Below, one piece after another: positions 29,574 through 39,855 of a DNA stretch of 64,000 bases (positions within the stretch are counted from its first letter, which is position 1; the number at the start of each line of letters is the position of its first letter). The notes under the pieces were generated by a model that searched no databases, was not told the DNA's origin, and saw only the letters and a program-made list of their open reading frames with translations. The stretch covers positions 1,432,297 to 1,496,296 of the forward strand of contig NZ_VDES01000002.1 in the NCBI RefSeq assembly GCF_013607875.1, given 5' to 3'. The position numbers and the translations under genes were made by a program. This DNA is from Blastomonas ursincola (lineage in GTDB: Bacteria > Pseudomonadota > Alphaproteobacteria > Sphingomonadales > Sphingomonadaceae).

Positions 29574-30200
29574 ATGAAGCTCAAGGTTCAAACCCTCGAC
29601 GCCACTGCCAAGGGCGACATCGAACTCAACGATGACGTGTTCGGCGTGACCCCGCGTGCAGACATTCTGCACCGCGTGATCACCTGGCAGCTCGAAAACC
29701 GTCGCGGCACTGCCCGTGCGGCCCGCGAGCGCAGCGATGTTGCGCGCACCGGCAAGAAGTTCGGTCGTCAGAAGGGCGGCGGTACCGCTCGTCACGGCGA
29801 TCGTCGTGCCCCGATCTTCGTCGGCGGTGGTAAGGCTCACGGTCCCCGCGTCCGTGACTTCAACCCCTCGCTGAACAAGAAGGTCCGCGCGCTCGGCCTG
29901 AAGATGGCTCTGTCCTCGAAGGTCGCCAGCGAAAGCCTGATCGTCGTGGAATCGCTGGATCTCGGCGAAGCCAAGACCAAGGCGCTGGCCGCTCAGCTCG
30001 GCAAGCTCGGCCTGGGCAAGAAGGCCCTGTTCATCGATGGCGATGCCGTGAACGACAATTTCAAGAAGGCTTCGGCCAACCTGATCGGTCTGAACGTGCT
30101 GCCCGCCGTCGGTGCCAATGTCTATGACATCCTGAAACACGATACGCTGGTGCTGACCCGCGCCGCTGTTGAAAAGCTGGAGGCCCGGTTCAATGGCTAA
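29574..30200 (+). CDS. rplD: 50S ribosomal protein L4
   Basis: 208 residues. The extended loop region [31 protein letters not shown] and the C-terminal fold [23 protein letters not shown] are canonical. L4 binds 23S rRNA and lines the peptide exit tunnel; in some bacteria it also represses the S10 operon. It overlaps rplW by eight bases. Confidence 0.97.
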   Translation: MKLKVQTLDATAKGDIELNDDVFGVTPRADILHRVITWQLENRRGTARAARERSDVARTGKKFGRQKGGGTARHGDRRAPIFVGGGKAHGPRVRDFNPSLNKKVRALGLKMALSSKVASESLIVVESLDLGEAKTKALAAQLGKLGLGKKALFIDGDAVNDNFKKASANLIGLNVLPAVGANVYDILKHDTLVLTRAAVEKLEARFNG

Positions 30201-30504
30201 GAAATCCGACACCATCGATACCCGTCATTACGACGTGATCGTGGCCCCGCACATCACCGAAAAGTCGACGCTGCTCAGCGAAAGCAACTCGGTGGTCTTC
30301 AAGGTCAGCCAGGACGCCACCAAGCCGCAGATCAAGGCTGCGGTCGAAGCGCTGTTCGATGTCAAGGTCGTGGGTGTCAACACCCTCGTCCAGAAGGGCA
30401 AGACCAAGCGCTGGAAGGGTCGTCCCTATACCCGCACCGACATCAAGAAAGCCGTTGTTCGTTTGGCCGAAGGCCAGTCGATCGACGTCACCACCGGCGT
30501 CTGA
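30193..30504 (+). CDS. rplW: 50S ribosomal protein L23
   Basis: 103 residues from ATG 30193, inside the end of rpl[20 protein letters not shown] and [30 protein letters not shown] (in parts) are canonical. L23 sits at the tunnel exit and docks trigger factor and SRP. Confidence 0.97.
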   Translation: MAKKSDTIDTRHYDVIVAPHITEKSTLLSESNSVVFKVSQDATKPQIKAAVEALFDVKVVGVNTLVQKGKTKRWKGRPYTRTDIKKAVVRLAEGQSIDVTTGV

Positions 30505-30534
30505 GCGCGGTCGGCAAGCTGACAGGATACAGAT

Positions 30535-31371
30535 ATGGCACTCAAATCCTATAATCCGACAAGCCCGGGCCGTCGCGGTCTGATCCTTGTCGACCGCAGC
30601 GACCTGTACAAGGGTGGCCCGGTCAAGGCGCTGACCGAAGGCAAGCGCAAGACCGGTGGCCGCAACAACAAGGGTCACGTGACCTCGCGCGGCATCGCTG
30701 GCGGTCACAAGCAGCGTTACCGCATCGTCGACTTCAAGCGTCGCAAGCTTGACGTCCCCGGCACCGTGGAGCGGATCGAATATGATCCCAACCGCACCGC
30801 CTTCATCGCGCTGATCAAGTACGAAGACGGCGAACTGGCCTACATCCTGGCGCCGCAGCGTCTGGCTGTGGGCGATACCGTGATCGCCGGCGAAAAGACC
30901 GACGTGAAGCCGGGCAACGCCATGAAGCTGGCACAGATGCCGGTCGGCACCATCATCCACAATGTGGAGATGAAGCCGGGCAAGGGGGGCCAGATCGCAC
31001 GTTCGGCAGGCACCTATGCACAGGTCGTCGGTCGTGACCGCGGCATGGTGATGGTCCGTCTGAACTCGGGCGAACAGCGTTACATCCCCGGCGCCTGCAT
31101 GGGCACCGTGGGCGCGGTTTCGAACCCCGACAACAGCAACCAGAACTTCGCCAAGGCCGGTCGCAAGCGCTGGATGGGCAAGCGCCCGCTGACGCGCGGT
31201 GTTGCCAAGAACCCGGTCGATCACCCGCATGGTGGTGGTGAAGGCCGCACCTCGGGTGGCCGTCATCCGGTGACCCCGTGGGGCAAGCCGACCAAGGGTA
31301 TGCGCACTCGTAAGAACAAGTCGACCGACAAGATGATCATCCGGTCGCGTCACGCGAAGAAGAAGAGGTAA
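30535..31371 (+). CDS. rplB: 50S ribosomal protein L2
   Basis: 278 residues. [21 protein letters not shown] at the start, [26 protein letters not shown] and the C-terminal [33 protein letters not shown] (in parts), including the conserved His needed for peptidyl transfer, are canonical. The antisense long frame is a shadow. Confidence 0.98.
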   Translation: MALKSYNPTSPGRRGLILVDRSDLYKGGPVKALTEGKRKTGGRNNKGHVTSRGIAGGHKQRYRIVDFKRRKLDVPGTVERIEYDPNRTAFIALIKYEDGELAYILAPQRLAVGDTVIAGEKTDVKPGNAMKLAQMPVGTIIHNVEMKPGKGGQIARSAGTYAQVVGRDRGMVMVRLNSGEQRYIPGACMGTVGAVSNPDNSNQNFAKAGRKRWMGKRPLTRGVAKNPVDHPHGGGEGRTSGGRHPVTPWGKPTKGMRTRKNKSTDKMIIRSRHAKKKR

Positions 31372-31374
31372 GTC

Positions 31375-31650
31375 ATGGCTCGCTCCATCAAAAAAGGGCC
31401 GTTCTTCGACCTGTATCTGCTGAAGAAGGCAGAAGCGGCGCAGGACGCTGGCGGCCGTGCTCCGATCAAGACCTGGTCGCGTCGTTCGACGATCCTGCCG
31501 CAGTTCGTCGGCCTGACGTTCAACGTGTACAACGGCCACAAATTCATTCCCGTGGCGGTCAACGAAGACATGGTGGGTCACAAGCTGGGCGAATTCGCTC
31601 CGACCCGCACCTTCCCTGGCCACGCTGCTGACAAGAAGGGCAAGCGCTAA
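31375..31650 (+). CDS. rpsS: 30S ribosomal protein S19
   Basis: 91 residues. [32 protein letters not shown] and [30 protein letters not shown] (in parts) are canonical. Its TAA overlaps the rplV ATG by one base (TAATG). Confidence 0.98.
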   Translation: MARSIKKGPFFDLYLLKKAEAAQDAGGRAPIKTWSRRSTILPQFVGLTFNVYNGHKFIPVAVNEDMVGHKLGEFAPTRTFPGHAADKKGKR

Positions 31651-32027
31651 TGGGCAAGGCAAAATCTCCGCGCCGCGTGGGCGAAAATGAGGCGCTGGCC
31701 GTCGGCACCACCATCCGTGGTTCGGCGCAGAAGCTCAACCTCGTGGCCGCCCTGATCCGTGGCAAGAAGGCCGAAGAGGCGATGAACATCCTGTCCTTCT
31801 CGAAGAAGGCCATGGCTGTCGACGCCAAGAAGGTCCTCGCGTCGGCTATCGCTAACGCGGAAAACAACCACAACCTCGATGTCGACGCGCTGGTCGTCGC
31901 TGAAGCGAGCGTTGGCAAGGCGATCACGATGAAGCGGTTCATGACCCGCGCTCGTGGCCGTTCCAGCCGCATCGTGAAGCCGTTCAGCCGCCTGCGCATC
32001 GTCGTGCGCGAACAAGAGGAAGCGTAA
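31650..32027 (+). CDS. rplV: 50S ribosomal protein L22
   Basis: 125 residues. [40 protein letters not shown] and the tunnel loop [18 protein letters not shown] are canonical; the loop looks unaltered at macrolide-related positions. It starts on the last base of the rpsS stop. Confidence 0.98.
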   Translation: MGKAKSPRRVGENEALAVGTTIRGSAQKLNLVAALIRGKKAEEAMNILSFSKKAMAVDAKKVLASAIANAENNHNLDVDALVVAEASVGKAITMKRFMTRARGRSSRIVKPFSRLRIVVREQEEA

Positions 32028-32030
32028 GCC

Positions 32031-32729
32031 ATGGGTCACAAGAGCAATCCGATTGGCCTGCGTCTGCAGATCAACCGCACCTGGGACAGCCGCTGGTTCG
32101 CCGAAGGTCGCGACTATGCGCGTCTGCTCAAGGAAGACATCGAGCTGCGCAAGTACATCATGAAGACGCTGCCCCAGGCCGCGATCTCCAAGGTGGTCAT
32201 CGAGCGCCCGGCCAAGCTGTGCCGCGTCTCGATCTATGCTGCCCGTCCCGGTGTCATCATCGGCAAGAAGGGCGCGGACATCGAGAAGCTGCGCAAGACG
32301 CTGGAAGGTCTGATCGAAGGTGGTGAGGTCAAGCTCAACATCGTCGAGATCCGCAAGCCCGAAATCGACGCCAAGCTCGTCGCGCAGGGCATTGCCGACC
32401 AGCTGATCCGCCGCGTTGCCTTCCGTCGTGCGATGAAGCGCGCGATGCAGTCGGCAATGCGTCTGGGCGCAGAAGGCATCAAGGTGATGTGCGGCGGCCG
32501 TCTCGGCGGCGCCGAAATCGCCCGCACCGAGCAGTATCGCGAAGGCCGCGTTCCGCTGCACACGCTGCGTGCCAATGTCGACTATGCCGAAGCCGAAGCG
32601 CTCACCGCGTACGGCATCATCGGCATCAAGTGCTGGATCTTCAAGGGCGAAATCCTTGGACACGATCCGATGGCGCAGGACCGGCTGATGATGGAAGCGC
32701 AGACTTCCGGCGTCCGCCCGGCCCGCTGA
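32031..32729 (+). CDS. rpsC: 30S ribosomal protein S3
   Basis: 232 residues. [22 protein letters not shown], the KH domain with [15 protein letters not shown], and [26 protein letters not shown] (in parts) are canonical. S3 shapes the mRNA entry channel and has helicase activity with S4. Confidence 0.98.
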   Translation: MGHKSNPIGLRLQINRTWDSRWFAEGRDYARLLKEDIELRKYIMKTLPQAAISKVVIERPAKLCRVSIYAARPGVIIGKKGADIEKLRKTLEGLIEGGEVKLNIVEIRKPEIDAKLVAQGIADQLIRRVAFRRAMKRAMQSAMRLGAEGIKVMCGGRLGGAEIARTEQYREGRVPLHTLRANVDYAEAEALTAYGIIGIKCWIFKGEILGHDPMAQDRLMMEAQTSGVRPAR

Positions 32730-32759
32730 GCCCAGAACAGACAGACAAGGTAGAGCATC

Positions 32760-33194
32760 ATGCTGCAACCGAAGAAAATGAAGTTCCGCAAGGCTTTCAA
32801 GGGCCGTATCAGCGGCAATGCGCCGGGCGGAACGAGCCTCAATTTCGGGTCGTACGGCCTGAAGGCGCTGGAGCCCGAGCGGATCACCGCGCGCCAGATC
32901 GAAGCCGCCCGTCGTGCGATCACGCGTCACATCAAGCGTCAGGGACGTTTGTGGATCCGCGTGTTCCCGGACGTGCCGGTGACCAAGAAGCCCGCCGAAG
33001 TCCGTCAGGGCAAGGGCAAGGGTTCGGTCGAATATTGGGCCGCCCGCGTGAAGCCGGGTCGCATCCTGTTCGAACTGGATGGTGTTCCTGGTCCGATCGC
33101 CGCGGTGGCGTTCGAGCGTGCTGCGATGAAGCTGCCGATCAAGACCAAGGTCGTGGCGCGCCTGGGCGATACGTCGCACCTGGGAGGTGAGTGA
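32760..33194 (+). CDS. rplP: 50S ribosomal protein L16
   Basis: 144 residues. [41 protein letters not shown] and [29 protein letters not shown]-like blocks are canonical. It overlaps rpmC as ATGA-type TGATG. Confidence 0.98.
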   Translation: MLQPKKMKFRKAFKGRISGNAPGGTSLNFGSYGLKALEPERITARQIEAARRAITRHIKRQGRLWIRVFPDVPVTKKPAEVRQGKGKGSVEYWAARVKPGRILFELDGVPGPIAAVAFERAAMKLPIKTKVVARLGDTSHLGGE

Positions 33195-33400
33195 TGAGCA
33201 AGATTTACGAAGACCTTCAGCAGAAGACCGACGATCAGCTGACCGCTGAGCTGGGTGCGCTGAAGAAGGAAGCGTTCAACCTGCGCTTCCAGGCCGCGAC
33301 CAACCAGCTGGAGCGCCCCGCGCGCGTCCGCGAAGTGCGTCGCACGATTGCCCGCATCAAGACCCTGCAGAGCGAGCGCGCTCGCACTGCAGCAAAGTAA
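33194..33400 (+). CDS. rpmC: 50S ribosomal protein L29
   Basis: 68 residues from ATG 33194; the GTG one codon earlier is less likely. The protein is one helical hairpin with [38 protein letters not shown] as signature (in parts). It sits near the tunnel exit next to L23. Confidence 0.96.
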   Translation: MSKIYEDLQQKTDDQLTAELGALKKEAFNLRFQAATNQLERPARVREVRRTIARIKTLQSERARTAAK

Positions 33401-33410
33401 GGAGGCCGAT

Positions 33411-33680
33411 ATGCCGAAACGAGTTCTGACCGGAACGGTGGTCTCCGACAAGGGCGACAAGACCGTGGTGGTGAATGTCGAGCGCAAGGTGAAGCACCCG
33501 CTGTACGGGAAGATCATCCGTCGTTCGAAGAAGTATCACGCGCATGACGAGAACAACAGCTTCAAGGAAGGCGAAACCGTCCGCATCGAGGAGACGGCTC
33601 CGATTTCCAAGCTGAAGACCTGGAAGGTGCTGGATCGGGTGAACACCCACAAGGCGCCCGAAGCTTCGAGCGAAGCGTAA
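33411..33680 (+). CDS. rpsQ: 30S ribosomal protein S17
   Basis: 89 residues from ATG 33411 after [51 protein letters not shown] (in parts) is the OB-fold signature. It is a primary binder of 16S rRNA helix 11. Confidence 0.98.
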   Translation: MPKRVLTGTVVSDKGDKTVVVNVERKVKHPLYGKIIRRSKKYHAHDENNSFKEGETVRIEETAPISKLKTWKVLDRVNTHKAPEASSEA

Positions 33681-33736
33681 GCCATTAGGAACTGCCGGAC
33701 CGGTTCCGGCAAGCCAGACAAGAAGGAAACGGATCC

Positions 33737-34105
33737 ATGATCCAGATGCAATCCAATCTTGATGTCGCTGACAACAGTGGCGCGAAGCGCGTCCAGTGCA
33801 TCAAGGTTCTCGGCGGATCGAAGCGTCGCTTCGCCGGCGTGGGCGACATCATCGTCGTCTCCGTCAAGGAAGCCGCGCCGCGCGGCCGCGTGAAGAAGGG
33901 TGACGTGCACCGCGCTGTCATCGTGCGCACCGCCAAGGACGTGCGCCGCGCCGACGGCAGCGTCATCCGCTTCGACAGCAACGCTGCCGTGCTCATCAAC
34001 AAGAACGATGAGCCCATCGGCACCCGTATTTTTGGCCCGGTGGTCCGTGAGCTGCGCGCGCGCAAACACATGAAGATCATCTCGCTGGCTCCGGAGGTGC
34101 TGTAA
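33737..34105 (+). CDS. rplN: 50S ribosomal protein L14
   Basis: 122 residues. [45 protein letters not shown] and [13 protein letters not shown] are canonical. It begins the spc part of the cluster. A 56-base gap after rpsQ is the only break in this stretch. Confidence 0.98.
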   Translation: MIQMQSNLDVADNSGAKRVQCIKVLGGSKRRFAGVGDIIVVSVKEAAPRGRVKKGDVHRAVIVRTAKDVRRADGSVIRFDSNAAVLINKNDEPIGTRIFGPVVRELRARKHMKIISLAPEVL

Positions 34106-34107
34106 TC

Positions 34108-34428
34108 ATGGCGAGCGCTAAGATCAAAAAGGGTGACAAGGTCGTCGTCCTGTCCGGCAAGGACAAGGGCCGCAACGGCACCGTTACCAAGGTGATGCCG
34201 AAGGATGACAAGGTCGTCGTTTCGGGCCTGAACGTGATGGTCCGCCATCGCAAGCCGAGCCAGGCAAACCCCCAGGGTGGCCTGGACCGCGTCGAGGCTC
34301 CGCTGCACATTTCCAAGGTCGCTGTTGCCGACCCGAAGACCGGTGCGCCCACGCGCGTTCGCTTCGAGACGGTCGACGGCAAGAAGGTCCGCGTGGCCGT
34401 GAAATCCGGGGAGAAGATCGATGGCTGA
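34108..34428 (+). CDS. rplX: 50S ribosomal protein L24
   Basis: 106 residues. A KOW motif ([28 protein letters not shown]) and [21 protein letters not shown] are canonical. It initiates large-subunit assembly. Its end overlaps rplE by eight bases. Confidence 0.98.
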   Translation: MASAKIKKGDKVVVLSGKDKGRNGTVTKVMPKDDKVVVSGLNVMVRHRKPSQANPQGGLDRVEAPLHISKVAVADPKTGAPTRVRFETVDGKKVRVAVKSGEKIDG

Positions 34429-35002
34429 TAAGTACGTGCCCCGCCTGCGTCAGCGCTATGACGACGTCATCGCCAAGGCGATGCAGGAAAAGTTCGGCTA
34501 CAAGAACCCCATGCAGGTTCCCAAGCTGGAAAAGATCACCATCAACATGGGTGTCGGCGAAGGCAGCCAGGACAAGAAGAAGGTGACCACCGCCGCTGCC
34601 GAAATGGAGCTGATTGCCGGCCAGAAGCCCGTGATCACCAAGGCGCGCAAGTCGATCGCCCAGTTCAAGCTGCGCGAAGGCATGCCGATCGGCTGCAAGG
34701 TGACCCTGCGCAAGGAGCGCATGTACGAGTTTCTCGATCGTCTGGTGACGATCGCGATGCCGCGCATCCGCGACTTCCGTGGCCTGAACCCCAAGAGCTT
34801 CGACGGTCGTGGCAACTATGCCATGGGCCTGAAGGAGCAGATCATTTTCCCCGAAATCAGCTACGACCAGATCGACGCTGTGCGTGGAATGGACATCATC
34901 GTGACCACGACCGCCAAGACGGACGATGAAGCGCGCGAACTGCTGCGCCTCTTCGGCTTCCCGTTCCCGGTTGAGGAAACCCAGGAAAAGGCGGCGGCTT
35001 GA
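34421..35002 (+). CDS. rplE: 50S ribosomal protein L5
   Basis: 193 residues. [52 protein letters not shown] and [28 protein letters not shown] (in parts) are canonical. L5 binds 5S rRNA in the central protuberance. Confidence 0.98.
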   Translation: MADKYVPRLRQRYDDVIAKAMQEKFGYKNPMQVPKLEKITINMGVGEGSQDKKKVTTAAAEMELIAGQKPVITKARKSIAQFKLREGMPIGCKVTLRKERMYEFLDRLVTIAMPRIRDFRGLNPKSFDGRGNYAMGLKEQIIFPEISYDQIDAVRGMDIIVTTTAKTDDEARELLRLFGFPFPVEETQEKAAA

Positions 35003-35044
35003 TTGCCCTCCGTCTCGCATTTTAGAAAGGCGAGAACTTAAGTC

Positions 35045-35350
35045 ATGGCGAAACTGAGTTCCATCAACAAGAACGAGCGTCGCAAGAAGATGGTCAAGCA
35101 GTATGCTGGCCGTTATGCGCGTCTCCGTGCGAAGGCAGAAGACACCAGCCTGGATGAGACCGAGCGTCTGATCGCCCGGCTAAAGATGGCCGAGCTGCCC
35201 CGCAACGCGAACCCCACGCGCGTGCGCAACCGTTGCAACACCACCGGTCGCCCGCGTGCTTATTACCGCAAGTTCGGGCTCTGCCGTATCGAGCTGCGTG
35301 ATCTGGCCAACAAGGGCCTGATCCCGGGCGTTACGAAGTCCAGCTGGTAA
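35045..35350 (+). CDS. rpsN: 30S ribosomal protein S14 (zinc-free type)
   Basis: 101 residues, the long zinc-independent form: the CXXC motifs of short S14 are missing. [20 protein letters not shown] and [30 protein letters not shown] (in parts) are canonical. Confidence 0.98.
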   Translation: MAKLSSINKNERRKKMVKQYAGRYARLRAKAEDTSLDETERLIARLKMAELPRNANPTRVRNRCNTTGRPRAYYRKFGLCRIELRDLANKGLIPGVTKSSW

Positions 35351-35362
35351 GGATTTGATGAT

Positions 35363-35758
35363 ATGGCAATGACCGATCCTCTGGGCGATATGCTCACCCG
35401 CATCCGCAATGGCCAGCAGGCCAGGAAGGACAGCGTGATGTCGCCGGCGTCGAACCTGCGCGCCCGCGTTCTCGATGTGCTGCAGCGCGAAGGCTATATC
35501 CGCGGATATAGCGAAGAGCTGCTGGGCCGTCACAAGGGCCTGCGCATCGAGCTGAAATATTTCGAGGGCCAGCCCGCGATCAAGCATGTCGCGCGCGTGT
35601 CCAAGCCTGGCCGCCGCGTCTATTCGGGTTCCAAGGAACTGCCGATTGTGCGCAACGGCCTTGGCATCACCATCGTATCCACCCCCCGCGGTGTTCTGTC
35701 CGACGCTGAAGCGCGCGAACAGAATGTCGGCGGCGAGGTGCTGGCGGAGGTATTCTGA
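35363..35758 (+). CDS. rpsH: 30S ribosomal protein S8
   Basis: 131 residues. [21 protein letters not shown] and the C-terminal [26 protein letters not shown] are canonical. In E. coli S8 represses the spc operon; the same is possible here but no target site was examined. Confidence 0.98.
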   Translation: MAMTDPLGDMLTRIRNGQQARKDSVMSPASNLRARVLDVLQREGYIRGYSEELLGRHKGLRIELKYFEGQPAIKHVARVSKPGRRVYSGSKELPIVRNGLGITIVSTPRGVLSDAEAREQNVGGEVLAEVF

Positions 35759-35759
35759 T

Positions 35760-36293
35760 ATGAGCCGCATTGGTAAAAAGCCTGTGGCAATTCCCGCAGG
35801 CGTCACCGCCACCATGGGCGATGGTGTCATCACCATGAAGGGTCCCAAGGGCGAACTGTCGATGCCGACCGTTCCGGACATCACCTACGACCTCACCGAT
35901 GGTGAGCTGTCGGTGAAGCCCGCAAACGGCACCCGTCGCGCTCGTGCCTTCTGGGGCATGCAGCGCACGCTGGTGCAGAACCTGGTGGTTGGCGTGACCG
36001 AAGGTTTCACCAAGACGCTGAACATCACCGGCGTCGGCTATCGTGCCAACGTGCAGGGCAGCAACCTCAAGCTGCAGCTCGGCTACAGCCATGACGTCGA
36101 TTTCGCCATCCCCGATGGCATCGACATCAAGACCCCGGACCAGACCACCATCCACATTTCGGGCAGCGATCGCCAGAAGGTGGGCCAGGTGGCTGCCGAG
36201 ATCCGTCGCTGGCGCAAGCCGGAGCCCTACAAGGGCAAGGGTATCAAATATGCGGGCGAGTTTATCTTCCGCAAGGAAGGGAAGAAGAAGTAA
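35760..36293 (+). CDS. rplF: 50S ribosomal protein L6
   Basis: 177 residues from ATG 35760, one base after the rpsH stop. SRIGKKPVAIPAGV, GPKGELS and the C-terminal KPEPYKGKGIKYAGEFIFRKEGKKK (in parts) are canonical. A longer frame starting inside rpsH is rejected. Confidence 0.98.
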   Translation: MSRIGKKPVAIPAGVTATMGDGVITMKGPKGELSMPTVPDITYDLTDGELSVKPANGTRRARAFWGMQRTLVQNLVVGVTEGFTKTLNITGVGYRANVQGSNLKLQLGYSHDVDFAIPDGIDIKTPDQTTIHISGSDRQKVGQVAAEIRRWRKPEPYKGKGIKYAGEFIFRKEGKKK

Positions 36294-36296
36294 GCC

Positions 36297-36647
36297 ATGG
36301 CGAAGCTCTCTTTGTTCGATCGTCGCCGCCAGCGCGTCCGCACTTCGCTGCGGGCCCGGGCAGGCGGACGTCCCCGTCTTTCGGTGCACCGCACCGGCAA
36401 GCACATCTACGCGCAGATCATCGATGACGCCGCCGGCAAGACGCTGGCTTCGGCATCGACGCTGACCAAGGGCAGCAAGGGCACCGGTGCGACCGTTGCC
36501 GATGCGATTGCCGTTGGCAAGAAGATCGCGGAAGCCGGCAAGCAGGCCGGTGTCACCACCGTTGTCTTCGACCGTGGCGGTTTCATTTTTCATGGCCGGG
36601 TCAAGGCCCTGGCCGATGCCGCTCGCGAAGGCGGTCTGGAGTTTTAA
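36297..36647 (+). CDS. rplR: 50S ribosomal protein L18
   Basis: 116 residues. [41 protein letters not shown] (in parts) and the C-terminal [26 protein letters not shown] (in parts) are canonical. It binds 5S rRNA with L5. Confidence 0.98.
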   Translation: MAKLSLFDRRRQRVRTSLRARAGGRPRLSVHRTGKHIYAQIIDDAAGKTLASASTLTKGSKGTGATVADAIAVGKKIAEAGKQAGVTTVVFDRGGFIFHGRVKALADAAREGGLEF

Positions 36648-36650
36648 GCG

Positions 36651-37355
36651 ATGGCAGATGAACTGAACAACGCAGAAGGCGGCACCGACGGCTTCCCCCA
36701 GGGTGAGCAGCGTCAGGGCCGTGTTGGTCGCGGTCGTGGCCGTGGTGGCAATGATCGTGGCGGTGAGCGTGGTGGCCGTGGCCGTCGCGATGACCGCAAC
36801 AAGCGCGACGAAGAGCAGGGCGAAGAGCTGATCGAGAAGCTCGTCCACATCAACCGCGTGTCGAAGACCGTGAAGGGCGGCAAGCGCTTCGGTTTCGCGG
36901 CACTGGTCGTGGTCGGTGACGGTCAGGGTCGTGCGGGCTTCGGCCATGGCAAGGCGCGCGAAGTGCCTGAGGCCATCAGCAAGGCGACCGCCGCTGCCAA
37001 GAAGAAGATGATCCGCGTTCCGCTCAAGGAAGGCCGCACGCTGCACCATGACGGCAAGGGCCATTTCGGTGCGGGCAAGGTGACGTTGCGCAGCGCGCCC
37101 CAGGGTACCGGCATCATCGCCGGTGGTCCGATGCGCGCCGTGTTCGAAAGCCTGGGCGTGGCCGACGTTGTGACCAAGTCCAACGGCACCTCGAACCCCT
37201 ATAACATGATCCGCGCGACCTTCGAGGCGCTCGGCGAACAGACCAGCCCCAAGTCGGTGGCAGCGCGTCGTGGCAAGAAGGTTGCCGACCTGCTGGGCCG
37301 TGGCGGAGCATCGGCTGCTGTCGCCGAGGTCGAAGCCGCCGCGATCACGGAGTAA
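36651..37355 (+). CDS. rpsE: 30S ribosomal protein S5 with Arg/Gly-rich N-terminal extension
   Basis: 234 residues against about 166 in E. coli. The S5 core begins near residue 58 ([19 protein letters not shown]). Residues about 20-52 form an Arg/Gly/Asp-rich tract with repeated RGR, RGG and GRGR, resembling eukaryotic RGG boxes. The double-stranded-RNA-binding fold and [22 protein letters not shown] (in parts) are intact. The C-terminus also has an Ala/Glu-rich tail. The extension probably contacts rRNA or mRNA; this is inference. Confidence 0.97.
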   Translation: MADELNNAEGGTDGFPQGEQRQGRVGRGRGRGGNDRGGERGGRGRRDDRNKRDEEQGEELIEKLVHINRVSKTVKGGKRFGFAALVVVGDGQGRAGFGHGKAREVPEAISKATAAAKKKMIRVPLKEGRTLHHDGKGHFGAGKVTLRSAPQGTGIIAGGPMRAVFESLGVADVVTKSNGTSNPYNMIRATFEALGEQTSPKSVAARRGKKVADLLGRGGASAAVAEVEAAAITE

Positions 37356-37360
37356 TCGAC

Positions 37361-37537
37361 ATGGCAACCATCAAGGTAAAGCAGACCGGATCGCCGATCC
37401 GTCGCCCAGAATCGCAGCGCAAGGTGCTGGCTGGCCTGGGCCTCGGCAAGATGAACCGCGTGGTGGAACACACGGACACGCCCGAAATTCGCGGCATGAT
37501 CCAGAAGGTCCGTCACATGGTGACGATCGTCGATTGA
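37361..37537 (+). CDS. rpmD: 50S ribosomal protein L30
   Basis: 58 residues. [40 protein letters not shown] and [18 protein letters not shown] in sequence make a full-length L30. It fills the space between rpsE and the repeat element, at its expected place before rplO. Confidence 0.96.
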   Translation: MATIKVKQTGSPIRRPESQRKVLAGLGLGKMNRVVEHTDTPEIRGMIQKVRHMVTIVD

Positions 37538-37548
37538 CCTTCTTCCTC

Positions 37549-37680
37549 CTCTCCCTTCACGGGAGAGGGACCGCTTCACGCAGTGAAGCTTAGGGGAGGG
37601 GCTTGCGCTACGGCCAGCCCCTCTCTACTGCGCCTAGCCAGCAGGCTGGCAAGGCTGCGTATTTCTCCCCTGAAGGGGAG
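37549..37680. repeat. Hairpin-rich intergenic repeat element, copy 1
   Basis: CTCTCCC/GGGAGAG at the left end (37549-37567), CTTCACG-CAGTGAAG next, a central GCCAGC-AG-GCTGGC hairpin within 37634-37653, and CTCCCC-TGAA-GGGGAG at the right end (37665-37680). The central block is nearly identical to 40645-40664, and both ends match. It lies between rpmD and rplO, inside the spc operon. Confidence 0.65.
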
Positions 37681-37722
37681 AGAATTTTTATCAGCGCGAA
37701 CAAAGCGAAAGCGAGTGCACCC

Positions 37723-38223
37723 ATGAAACTGAACGAAATCAACGACAACAAGGGCGCCCGCAAGGGCCGTATGCGCGTCGGACGCGGTATTGGCTCGGGC
37801 AAGGGCAAGACCAGCGGTCGCGGCCAGAAGGGCCAAACCAGCCGCTCGGGCGTGTCGATCGCCGGATTTGAAGGCGGCCAGATGCCGCTCCACATGCGCA
37901 TCCCGAAGCGCGGTTTCAACAATCCGTTCGGCAAGGACTATGACATCGTCAACCTGGGCATGATCCAGAAGTTCATCGATGCCGGCAAGCTCGCCACCGA
38001 TGCGACTGTCGATCAGGCTGCGCTCCGCGCTGCTGGCCTGTCGCGCGGCGGCAAGGATGGCGTGCGTCTGCTCGCCAAGGGCGAACTGACCGCCAAGGTG
38101 ACCTTCGCGGTCGCCGGTGCATCGAAGTCGGCTGTCGAAGCCATCGAAAAGGCTGGCGGCAAGGTCGAGATCATCGCTCCGCGCGAACCGTACCGCAAGC
38201 CGGAACGCGAAAAGAAAGCCTGA
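37723..38223 (+). CDS. rplO: 50S ribosomal protein L15
   Basis: 166 residues from ATG 37723. [59 protein letters not shown] are canonical. Extra frame upstream across the repeat element is not coding. A hairpin follows before secY. Confidence 0.97.
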   Translation: MKLNEINDNKGARKGRMRVGRGIGSGKGKTSGRGQKGQTSRSGVSIAGFEGGQMPLHMRIPKRGFNNPFGKDYDIVNLGMIQKFIDAGKLATDATVDQAALRAAGLSRGGKDGVRLLAKGELTAKVTFAVAGASKSAVEAIEKAGGKVEIIAPREPYRKPEREKKA

Positions 38224-38241
38224 CCTCGAAGGTCGGCTTGT

Positions 38242-38289
38242 CAAGCACGCCCCGCCTCCCGATATGGTGAGCGCGGGGCGTCTTGCTTG
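38242..38289 (+). terminator. Hairpin between rplO and secY
   Basis: ACGCCCCGC (38247-38255) pairs with GCGGGGCGT (38273-38281), extended by CAAGC/GCTTG across a bulge. No clear T-run follows, so partial termination or mRNA processing before secY is more likely than a full stop. Confidence 0.5.
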
Positions 38290-38426
38290 AAGCGCCCTAA
38301 GGCGGTATCGCTGCGCTCTGTTGTCGCTGGGGCGGACAGGCGCGGGGGCTTAGGCGCTTCGGACAGAATTTTCGGCCACGCGCCAGCATGGGCGCTCAAT
38401 GGGCCGCTTTTTGGGATACAGGTTTC

Positions 38427-39794
38427 ATGGCATCACGGGCCGACAATCTGGCTAGCAATTTCAGCCTGGCGAAATTCAGCCAGGCGACCGATCTGAAGAA
38501 CCGCATCTGGTTCACCATCGGCGCTCTCATCATCTTCCGCCTGCTGAGCTATGTTCCGCTCCCCGGCGTCGATCCCACCGCTCTGGCCGCGCTGTACCAG
38601 CAGACCAAGGGCGGCGTTCTAGACATTTTCAACACCTTTTCGGGTGGTTCGCTCGAGCGCATGAGCCTGATCGCGCTGGGCGTGATGCCCTACATCACCG
38701 CCTCGATCGTCGTGCAGCTCGCCGCCTCGCTTTCGCCGCAGCTCGCCGCGATCAAGAAGGAAGGCGAGTCGGGCCGTAAGAAGCTGAACCAGTATACGCG
38801 CTATGGCACCGTGTTCCTCACCGCCATGCAGGGCTATTTCATCGCCGTGGGTCTCGAATCCTATGCCGGCGCCAGCGGCATCCAGGCCGTGATCGATCCG
38901 GGCATCATGTTCCGCGTTGGCGCGGTGATCAGCCTTGTCGGCGGCACCATGTTCCTGATGTGGCTGGGCGAACAGATCACCGCGCGCGGCATCGGCAACG
39001 GCATTTCGCTGATCATCATGGCGGGCATCGTCGCGCAGATGCCCGTGTTCGGCGCGCAGCTGTTCGAAGGCGGCCGTACCGGCTCGATCTCGCCCTTTGC
39101 CATCGTCACCATGATCGCGATGATCGTCGGCCTGGTGCTGTTGATCAGCTTCATGGAGCGCGCGCAGCGCCGCGTGCTGATCCAGTATCCCAAGCGCGCG
39201 ACGCAGCGCGGCGTGATGCAGGCTGATCGCAGCCATCTTCCGCTCAAGATCAACACCGCCGGCGTGATCCCGCCGATCTTCGCCTCGTCGCTGCTGCTCA
39301 TGCCGCTGACGATCACGCAGTTCGCGGGCAATTCGGTCGATCCCGCCTCGACCGCCGGTGGCGTGCTGCAGACGCTCAACCAGTATCTGGCGCATGGCCA
39401 GCCGCTGTACATGACGCTCTATGCGCTCGGCATCATCTTCTTCTGCTTCTTCTACACCGCCGTGGTCTTCAACCCGGAAGAGACGTCGGAGAACCTGAAG
39501 AAGAATGGCGGCTTCATCCCCGGCATCCGTCCGGGCAAGAACACGGCGACCTATCTGGATTATGTGCTCACCCGCATCACCGTGGTCGGCGCGGCGTACC
39601 TGACCTTTGTCTGCGTGCTGCCCGAATATGTGATTGCGCAAACCGGCATTCCGCTGTTCTTCCTGGGCGGCACCAGCCTGCTGATCGTCGTCAACGTCAC
39701 TGTCGATACGATCACCCAGATCCAGAGCCATCTGCTGGCGCATCAATATGCCGACCTGATCAAGAAGGCGAAGCTGAAGGGACGCTTGCGCTAA
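38427..39794 (+). CDS. secY: Preprotein translocase subunit SecY
   Basis: 455 residues from ATG 38427. Ten transmembrane helices are expected; KNRIWFTIGALIIFRLLSYVPLPGVD, PYITASIVVQLAAS, GNGISLIIMAGIVAQMP and the plug-region segment GVLDIFNTFSGGSLERMSLIALGVMP (in parts) are canonical. It forms the protein-conducting channel; its motor SecA is encoded at the right end of this window. Confidence 0.98.
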   Translation: MASRADNLASNFSLAKFSQATDLKNRIWFTIGALIIFRLLSYVPLPGVDPTALAALYQQTKGGVLDIFNTFSGGSLERMSLIALGVMPYITASIVVQLAASLSPQLAAIKKEGESGRKKLNQYTRYGTVFLTAMQGYFIAVGLESYAGASGIQAVIDPGIMFRVGAVISLVGGTMFLMWLGEQITARGIGNGISLIIMAGIVAQMPVFGAQLFEGGRTGSISPFAIVTMIAMIVGLVLLISFMERAQRRVLIQYPKRATQRGVMQADRSHLPLKINTAGVIPPIFASSLLLMPLTITQFAGNSVDPASTAGGVLQTLNQYLAHGQPLYMTLYALGIIFFCFFYTAVVFNPEETSENLKKNGGFIPGIRPGKNTATYLDYVLTRITVVGAAYLTFVCVLPEYVIAQTGIPLFFLGGTSLLIVVNVTVDTITQIQSHLLAHQYADLIKKAKLKGRLR

Positions 39795-39855
39795 GCGCAG
39801 TGTTTGAGGATAGTCGGGGCCGGGCACAACCGGCCCGTTGGGGGATGGATTACCC

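Noticed and set aside
31647-33179. 510-residue minus-strand frame antisense to rplV, rpsC and rplP
   Set aside because: It is a shadow of ribosomal genes with strong codon bias.
37603-37722. In-frame extension upstream of rplO
   Set aside because: It reads through the hairpin repeat element and is not part of the conserved L15 start, [15 protein letters not shown].
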